Assembly (NCBI GenBank): GCA_019421315.1
Contig: JAHZFN010000044.1
Location: 2,379 to 11,807 of the forward strand
DNA length: 9,429 nucleotides
Reading direction: 5' to 3'
Origin: Peptococcaceae bacterium
GTDB lineage: Bacteria > Bacillota > Dehalobacteriia > UBA4068 > UBA4997
Below, piece by piece: positions 5,958 to 9,429 of the stretch. Position 1 is the stretch's first letter. Every line of letters begins with the position of its first letter. Below the pieces are notes generated by a model. The model saw only the letters and a list, made by a program, of their open reading frames with translations, was not told the DNA's origin and made no database searches. Made by a program: the position numbers and the translations under genes.

Positions 5958-6035
5958 ATTTCATAATTTGGCACATTTTTATAAAAGAAATATTTAATAA
6001 TTTCATAGTTTGATGATTATTATAAAAAAATATTA
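5958..6035. repeat. Imperfect direct repeat, offset about 42 bp, in A+T-rich intergenic DNA
   Basis: ATTTCATAATTTG (5958-5970) recurs as ATTTCATAGTTTG (6000-6012), matching at 12 of 13 positions. Each copy is followed by a similar TTATAAAA...AATATT stretch. It looks like a decayed tandem duplication upstream of the solo FAD-subunit gene. Low complexity limits the weight of the match. Confidence 0.45.
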
Positions 6036-6052
6036 TCAAAGCGATTTTTGTC

Positions 6053-6081
6053 TGGAAATCGGCATTTTTTTGTAGTATGAT
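6053..6081 (+). promoter_or_regulatory. Candidate promoter of the solo FAD-subunit gene
   Basis: TATGAT (6076-6081) is a five-of-six -10 match. With 17-bp spacing the -35 would be TGGAAA (6053-6058), a four-of-six match. The better -35, TTGTCT (6048-6053), is 22 bp away and too far. The expected transcription start is near 6088, about 47 bases before the start codon. A weak or activator-dependent promoter is plausible. Confidence 0.4.
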
Positions 6082-6134
6082 AATTCTAAGAATTATTTAT
6101 ATCTTGCATGAGATTGATTTGGAGGGTTGGCACT

Positions 6135-6926
6135 GTGAAAGTGAAAGAAGTTTTGGTTCCGGAAAGAATTGACGATGCTTACAATATACTGCGGTCGGAT
6201 GAGCAAAGCATGATTGTGGAGGGCAACACCTGGCTGCAGCATATGGACTCGAAAGAAGAGCACACCTTGATTGACATTAAAAAGCTGGATTTGAACTATA
6301 TCCATTCCACAACTTTTACCATTCAGGTCGGTGCGGGAACACCTCTTGGTGCGGTTGCGGATTGTGATTTGCTGGATGTGTTCAACAACGGCATTTTTGC
6401 CAATGCGCTGAAGGACTGCGGCAGTGAAGAATTTAGGAGCAAGGCAACGGTAGGCGGAAATTTGTGCCTGCGTTACGGTTATTCCGATTTAATTCCCGCT
6501 TTATTGGTAACTGATCCCATGGTTTTGCATTACGGCTATGAAAAAGAAGCCTTGGAGGATATTCACCATGAGCATTTGTCTTACATCCAGCTTGTTGATT
6601 ATTTGCAGATGGAGCCTCTGAGGGACATTATGACGGAAATTGTCATTCCCAAAACCATGAACAGCAATTTCGTTAAAAGAAAAGACCCCAAAACGGGGCG
6701 CACAATGCTTAATGTTGCCGTTGCAAGATACGGCAGTCAGCTGCGTGTTGCCATTGGCGGCAGGCCTTATGTGGCAAAATTATGGCGGGGCAATGACAAA
6801 ACTCCCATTGAAGATATTGTTGCAAGCTTTGATTTTGGTGATGATGATATGCTTTCTGCCGATGAACGCAAAAAATTGGCAGAAGAAATGATTTTGGAAG
6901 CTTACGAAGTAATAGATTTTCGTTAA
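6135..6926 (+). CDS. Divergent FAD-binding subunit homologue of molybdenum hydroxylases (possibly YgfM-like)
   Basis: The product is 263 residues if translation starts at GTG 6135, chosen because GGAGGG (6121-6126) lies 8 bases upstream. The in-frame ATG at 6108 would add nine residues but has no ribosome site. The protein has the layout of the FAD subunit of xanthine dehydrogenase/CO dehydrogenase-type enzymes. Glycine motif 2 is intact as ATVGGN (104-109), and a C-terminal domain includes VKRKDPKTGRTMLNVAVA. Motif 1 is degenerate: IVEGNTW (27-33) where the operon paralogue has IIAGGTN at the same residue numbers. The SPGGD stretch after motif 2 is replaced by RYGYSD. From memory, E. coli YgfM also lacks SPGGD and has a similar DYL...TEIIIP stretch, so a YgfM-like origin is possible. 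The gene is a single-gene unit with no Mo or Fe-S subunit of its own. FAD binding may be weakened; function unknown. Confidence 0.83.
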   Translation: MKVKEVLVPERIDDAYNILRSDEQSMIVEGNTWLQHMDSKEEHTLIDIKKLDLNYIHSTTFTIQVGAGTPLGAVADCDLLDVFNNGIFANALKDCGSEEFRSKATVGGNLCLRYGYSDLIPALLVTDPMVLHYGYEKEALEDIHHEHLSYIQLVDYLQMEPLRDIMTEIVIPKTMNSNFVKRKDPKTGRTMLNVAVARYGSQLRVAIGGRPYVAKLWRGNDKTPIEDIVASFDFGDDDMLSADERKKLAEEMILEAYEVIDFR

Positions 6927-6960
6927 TAAATTAAAAGTAATTAAATATATTTGAATTATG

Positions 6961-6999
6961 CAGATATTGCGGCAGAAATGCTGTGATATCTGTTTTTTT
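6961..6999 (+). terminator. Strong terminator with GAAA tetraloop after the solo FAD-subunit gene
   Basis: A 14-bp stem pairs 6961-6974 with 6979-6992, including three G-T wobbles. It is capped by the tetraloop GAAA and followed by seven T residues (6993-6999). It separates this gene from the xdh-type operon, so the two units are transcribed independently. Confidence 0.93.
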
Positions 7000-7259
7000 A
7001 TGATTGGAGTCGCGGCTATAAAAATTGTTTATAATTATAATAATATTTTGTTTGTTTTTTAGGGCGGCGCAAGCCTTATATTGTATTTCCGCTCAGATAA
7101 TTGTTTGCGAATTTTTATCTTTTGTACGTACGCAATGCTTGGCTTTAATTTATAAATGTTTGTTTTTAAGTCTATCGCTAAAACTTATAATACCTGTTAA
7201 AATGTATAATATTTTGTTTTTGGACTATATATTATTATAAAATAGGATAATATAATTAA
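7000..7259. other. A+T-rich intergenic stretch; no gene supported
   Basis: About 260 bp between the terminator and the xdh-type promoter. One open frame (7025-7240) starts with TTG, lacks a ribosome site and encodes a Leu/Ile/Phe-rich string with no family look, so it is not called. TATAAT hexamers at 7186-7191 and 7205-7210 have no fitting -35. GTACGTAC near 7127 is a short palindrome. I see no recognisable RNA gene. Confidence 0.5.
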
Positions 7260-7288
7260 TTGACATTTCCGCACATTATCGTTATACT
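7260..7288 (+). promoter_or_regulatory. Near-consensus housekeeping promoter of the xdh-type operon
   Basis: A perfect -35 TTGACA (7260-7265) is followed after exactly 17 bp by TATACT (7283-7288), one base off the -10 consensus. Transcription should start near 7295, leaving a leader of about 85 nt. Such a strong promoter would need repression to be regulated, and the -10 lies inside a perfect inverted repeat. Confidence 0.85.
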
Positions 7289-7303
7289 TTGGTTTGTATA
7301 ACG
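7280..7303. promoter_or_regulatory. Perfect 8-bp inverted repeat over the -10, likely repressor operator
   Basis: CGTTATAC (7280-7287) and GTATAACG (7296-7303) are exact reverse complements around an 8-bp centre. The dyad covers the -10 and the expected start point, the classical place for a repressor. Because transcription begins near its right arm, an RNA hairpin is unlikely. The sequence differs from the GntR dyad at 3701-3736, so a different regulator, not encoded in this window, is expected. Confidence 0.75.
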
Positions 7304-7331
7304 AGTCGAAGTCATTTGTAGCTACACGACT
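7304..7331 (+). other. Possible stem-loop in the xdh-type leader
   Basis: AGTCG (7304-7308) pairs with CGACT (7327-7331). The loop contains TGTAGCTACA (7317-7326), a 10-bp perfect palindrome. It lies in the expected transcript about 35 bases before the ribosome site. I compared it from memory with purine, Moco, preQ1, guanidine and other common riboswitch consensus patterns and saw no convincing match. It may instead be a second DNA-binding site. Confidence 0.35.
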
Positions 7332-7379
7332 GATAGGACCGAATTTTTGTATTTTTATATTATTTCAGGAGGAAACGAC

Positions 7380-8243
7380 ATGAAAAATTTCGCTTATGTC
7401 AATGCCCCTTCCAAGGACTCTGCCCTTGAAGCAATGGCGAAACATGAGGATTATTTGATTATTGCCGGCGGCACAAACGTTATGCCAAACATTTACGGCC
7501 GCAAGGTTAATGACAGAACTCTTGTTGATATTCGCGGTGCTGTTGAATTGAGAGGTATTGTTGATAACGGTGACACAATCACCATCGGTGCTTTGACAAC
7601 AATTAATGATTTGGCCGCTTCTGATTTGATCGAAAAAGAGGCTCATTGTCTGTGGCAGGCTGCAAATTCCTTTGCCGACCCCACAACCAGAAACAGCGCA
7701 ACCATCGGCGGCAATATGGCAAGTGCTTCTCCCGGCGGCGACACTCTGCCTTCTCTTTTGGTTCTGGACGCTGTTGCAACCATTGAAAAAATGGGTGCCG
7801 AAAAAAGAGAAATGCCTGTAAACGAACTGTTTGCGGGTCCAAATAAAAACAGTTTGGCGGCAGGTGAGCTTATCACTGCCGTAACTGTTAAAAAAACTGC
7901 AAACACCTGCTTTATTAAGCTTGGTTTGAGAAATTCCATGGCAATTTCCGTTGCCAGTGTTGCCGTTGCGGTTGAAAAAGACAACTGCGGCTGCTGTGTT
8001 AAAGACGCCCGTGTTGCAATGGGTTCTGTTGCTCCGACACCGGTTCGCTGCAAAAATGCCGAAAAAGCTATCTTGAATGCAAACAAAGCCGATGTTTCCA
8101 AAGCTTTGATTGGTGCTCTTGCCAAAGACATCAAGCCTATTGATGACTTCCGTGCAACAGGTCAATATCGTGAAACAGTTGCTCCCCGTTTGGTGGCAAA
8201 AGCTTTGAAATCCGCCTTAGGCTGTCAGGGAGGTGCCAGATAA
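7380..8243 (+). CDS. Xanthine dehydrogenase-family FAD-binding subunit
   Basis: The 287-residue product is the FAD subunit of a three-subunit molybdenum hydroxylase and should pass electrons from the Fe-S subunit to the final acceptor. Both flavin motifs are intact: AGGTNVMP (29-36) and ATIGGN (107-112), the latter followed by SPGGDTLPSLL (117-127). The C-terminal domain (about 175-287) matches the CO dehydrogenase flavoprotein C-terminal fold, with FIKLGLRNSMAISVASVAVA. The start at 7380 is set by AGGAGG (7367-7372), 7 bases upstream; an in-frame ATG at 7347 has no ribosome site. The stop overlaps the next start (TAATG), implying translational coupling. Substrate cannot be told from this subunit; xanthine or another N-heterocycle or aldehyde is possible. 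I give no symbol because xdhB/ndhF/coxM naming depends on the substrate. Confidence 0.94.
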   Translation: MKNFAYVNAPSKDSALEAMAKHEDYLIIAGGTNVMPNIYGRKVNDRTLVDIRGAVELRGIVDNGDTITIGALTTINDLAASDLIEKEAHCLWQAANSFADPTTRNSATIGGNMASASPGGDTLPSLLVLDAVATIEKMGAEKREMPVNELFAGPNKNSLAAGELITAVTVKKTANTCFIKLGLRNSMAISVASVAVAVEKDNCGCCVKDARVAMGSVAPTPVRCKNAEKAILNANKADVSKALIGALAKDIKPIDDFRATGQYRETVAPRLVAKALKSALGCQGGAR

Positions 8244-8734
8244 TGTCCGAAAAAATTAATGTTAGTTTTGTTTTGAACGGCAAGCCCGTTACTTTTGAAA
8301 CAGAAGCTCATGTCAGCCTTTTGCGTATGCTCCGCAACAACCTGCAATGGGATGTAAAATGCGGCTGTGAAGAGGGCGACTGCGGCACCTGCACCGTTTT
8401 GGTGGACGGCGAAACCAGAAAATCCTGCATCACACTGGCTGCTCAGGTTGCGGGCAAAAGCGTTACCACAGTTAAAGGTATCACCTACAACAACGAAGAT
8501 GTTACAGGTCAAATGCTGCAAAGAGCCTTTGTTGAATGCGGTTCCATCCAGTGCGGTTTCTGCACTCCGGGTATGGTTATGGCATCCAAGGAATACATCG
8601 ACAACGGCGGCATTGCCGACCGTGAAGCTATCAAAAAAGCTCTCTCAGGCAACCTTTGCCGCTGCACAGGCTATGTTAAAATTATCGACGCTGTTTACAG
8701 GGTTGCAAAAGATCTTGGAAGGGAGGTTCGCTAA
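8243..8734 (+). CDS. Xanthine dehydrogenase-family [2Fe-2S] subunit
   Basis: The 163-residue product has the usual length and both cluster domains. The N-terminal plant-ferredoxin-type cluster is ligated by C42, C47, C50 and C62 (CEEGDCGTC, then SC). The C-terminal helical domain binds the second cluster with C104, C107, C139 and C141 (QCGFCTPG and GNLCRCTGY). All eight ligands are present. It relays electrons from the molybdenum centre to FAD. The ATG overlaps the stop of the FAD gene, with ribosome site AGGGAGG (8227-8233) 8 bases upstream. The next gene starts directly after its stop. This gene order (FAD, Fe-S, Mo) resembles CO dehydrogenase-like and clostridial purine/nicotinate hydroxylase clusters. 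Family assignment is firm. Confidence 0.96.
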   Translation: MSEKINVSFVLNGKPVTFETEAHVSLLRMLRNNLQWDVKCGCEEGDCGTCTVLVDGETRKSCITLAAQVAGKSVTTVKGITYNNEDVTGQMLQRAFVECGSIQCGFCTPGMVMASKEYIDNGGIADREAIKKALSGNLCRCTGYVKIIDAVYRVAKDLGREVR

Positions 8735-9429
8735 ATGGCTAATTTTAAATTAATCGGTAATAAAGTGAACCGTCATGACGCATGGGCAAAGGTTAGAGGC
8801 AAACAGGCATATTCCGATGACTTCGAAATGCCCGGTATGATATACGGCAAGGTTGTAAGAAGTGCTCATGCTGCGGCTATCATTAAATCTATTGACGTTG
8901 AAGAAGCCAGAAATTATCCGGGTGTTCACTGTGTTCTCACAGCAAAAGACCTTATGGGTAACACCGACATTACAAAATTCGGTCAGATGCGTGATGTCGG
9001 CGGCGGCTTTGAAGGCTTATATAAAGTTTTGGCAGACGGCAAAATCCGTTACAAATACGAACCTATTGCTTTGATTGCTGCCGATACTGAAGAAATTTGT
9101 TATGAAGCCGAACAATTAATCAAGGTTGATTATGATGTTCAGGAGGGTGTTTTCTATCCTCAAGATTCTCTTAAAGAGGGCGCTTACAAGGTTTCCGGCG
9201 ACGGCGAAGAAAACCTTGTTATGACATCTGGTGTTCATCGCGGCGATATCGAAAAAGGCTTTGCGGAAGCTGATGTTATCATTGAAAACGACTACCACAT
9301 TCCTCATGTTGACCATGCTTATCTGGAAACAGAGGGCGGCGTTGCTTGGATTGACGAAAATGATGTTGTAACAATGCGTGTCGGCACTCAGGTGCTGGAG
9401 CACTGCCGTACAATCGCCAAAATCATGGG
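8735..9429 (+). CDS. Xanthine dehydrogenase-family molybdopterin-binding subunit, N-terminal part (3' end outside window)
   Basis: The frame opens with ATG 8735, immediately after the stop of the Fe-S gene, with GGGAGG (8721-8726) 8 bases upstream. It stays open for 231 codons to the window edge. The family's full length is about 750 residues. Seen motifs are the N-terminal KVRGKQAYSDDFEMPGMIYG stretch with VVRSAHA, then EPIALIAADTEE. Further on come HRGDIEKGFAEADVIIEN, the HVDHAYLETEGGVAWID stretch and the start of a GTQVLEHCR motif, all typical of the large molybdopterin subunit. The residues that bind the cofactor and the catalytic Glu lie beyond the window, so substrate class and possible selenium dependence cannot be judged. 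No molybdopterin synthesis or insertion gene is visible here. It completes the enzyme with the two preceding subunits. Confidence 0.93.
   Translation, partial: MANFKLIGNKVNRHDAWAKVRGKQAYSDDFEMPGMIYGKVVRSAHAAAIIKSIDVEEARNYPGVHCVLTAKDLMGNTDITKFGQMRDVGGGFEGLYKVLADGKIRYKYEPIALIAADTEEICYEAEQLIKVDYDVQEGVFYPQDSLKEGAYKVSGDGEENLVMTSGVHRGDIEKGFAEADVIIENDYHIPHVDHAYLETEGGVAWIDENDVVTMRVGTQVLEHCRTIAKIM

Noticed and set aside
5967..5985. TTGGCAC stretch as a possible sigma-54 promoter for the solo FAD-subunit gene
   Set aside because: The required TTGC element is missing at the fixed spacing; the second TTGGCAC at 6127-6133 lies between ribosome site and start codon.
7025..7240. 71-codon hydrophobic open frame in the gap before the xdh-type operon
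   Set aside because: TTG start, no ribosome site, residues reflect T-rich DNA; no evidence of coding.
7280..7340. Purine or Moco riboswitch ahead of the xdh-type operon
   Set aside because: The expected conserved purine-junction sequences (such as CTACC) and Moco core are absent, and the first dyad lies mostly upstream of the expected transcription start.
7365..8165. 266-codon open frame on the minus strand
   Set aside because: Lies opposite the intact FAD-subunit gene, which has clear motifs and a ribosome site; the antisense product has no recognisable domain.

Overview
The window reads as a low-to-moderate GC, probably anaerobic Bacillota (Firmicutes) chromosome. A SpoVT-type sporulation regulator points to an endospore-forming lineage. 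A 2-hydroxyacyl-CoA dehydratase activase-type protein and a molybdenum hydroxylase operon fit an anaerobic fermenter. I cannot decide between Clostridia and Negativicutes from the sequence alone. Every supported gene is on the + strand, and most transcription units are closed by a strong intrinsic terminator.

Layout. (1) 1-1149 is the C-terminal end of a large activase/dehydratase-type protein, followed by a strong terminator. (2) A 380-bp A+T-rich gap with three sets of short tandem repeats leads to 1603-2781, an unrecognised membrane protein with a charged N-terminal half and two cysteine clusters. (3) 2989-3525 is spoVT, a single-gene unit. (4) 3680-5917 is a three-gene operon: a YtrA-type GntR repressor, an ABC ATPase and an ABC-2-like permease. 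It has a near-consensus promoter whose -10 lies inside a perfect 12-bp inverted repeat, and a leader of about 210 nt. (5) 6135-6926 is a single-gene unit for a divergent FAD-subunit homologue of molybdenum hydroxylases. (6) After a 380-bp gap, 7380-9429 is a tightly coupled operon for the FAD, [2Fe-2S] and (partial) molybdopterin subunits of a xanthine dehydrogenase-family enzyme. Its near-consensus promoter has the -10 inside a perfect 8-bp inverted repeat.

How the genes work together. The repressor probably controls its own operon and the transporter through the inverted repeat at its promoter, as is usual for the YtrA subfamily. The three xdh-type subunits should form one enzyme in which electrons pass from substrate at the Mo centre through two [2Fe-2S] clusters to FAD. 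The divergent FAD-subunit homologue just upstream is transcribed separately and has lost one glycine-rich FAD motif, so its role is open.

I see no CRISPR array, phage, transposon, tRNA or rRNA. The most interesting items are the two promoter-overlapping dyads, the extra copy of the GntR half-site in the long leader, the degenerate solo FAD-subunit gene, and the cysteine-cluster membrane protein.
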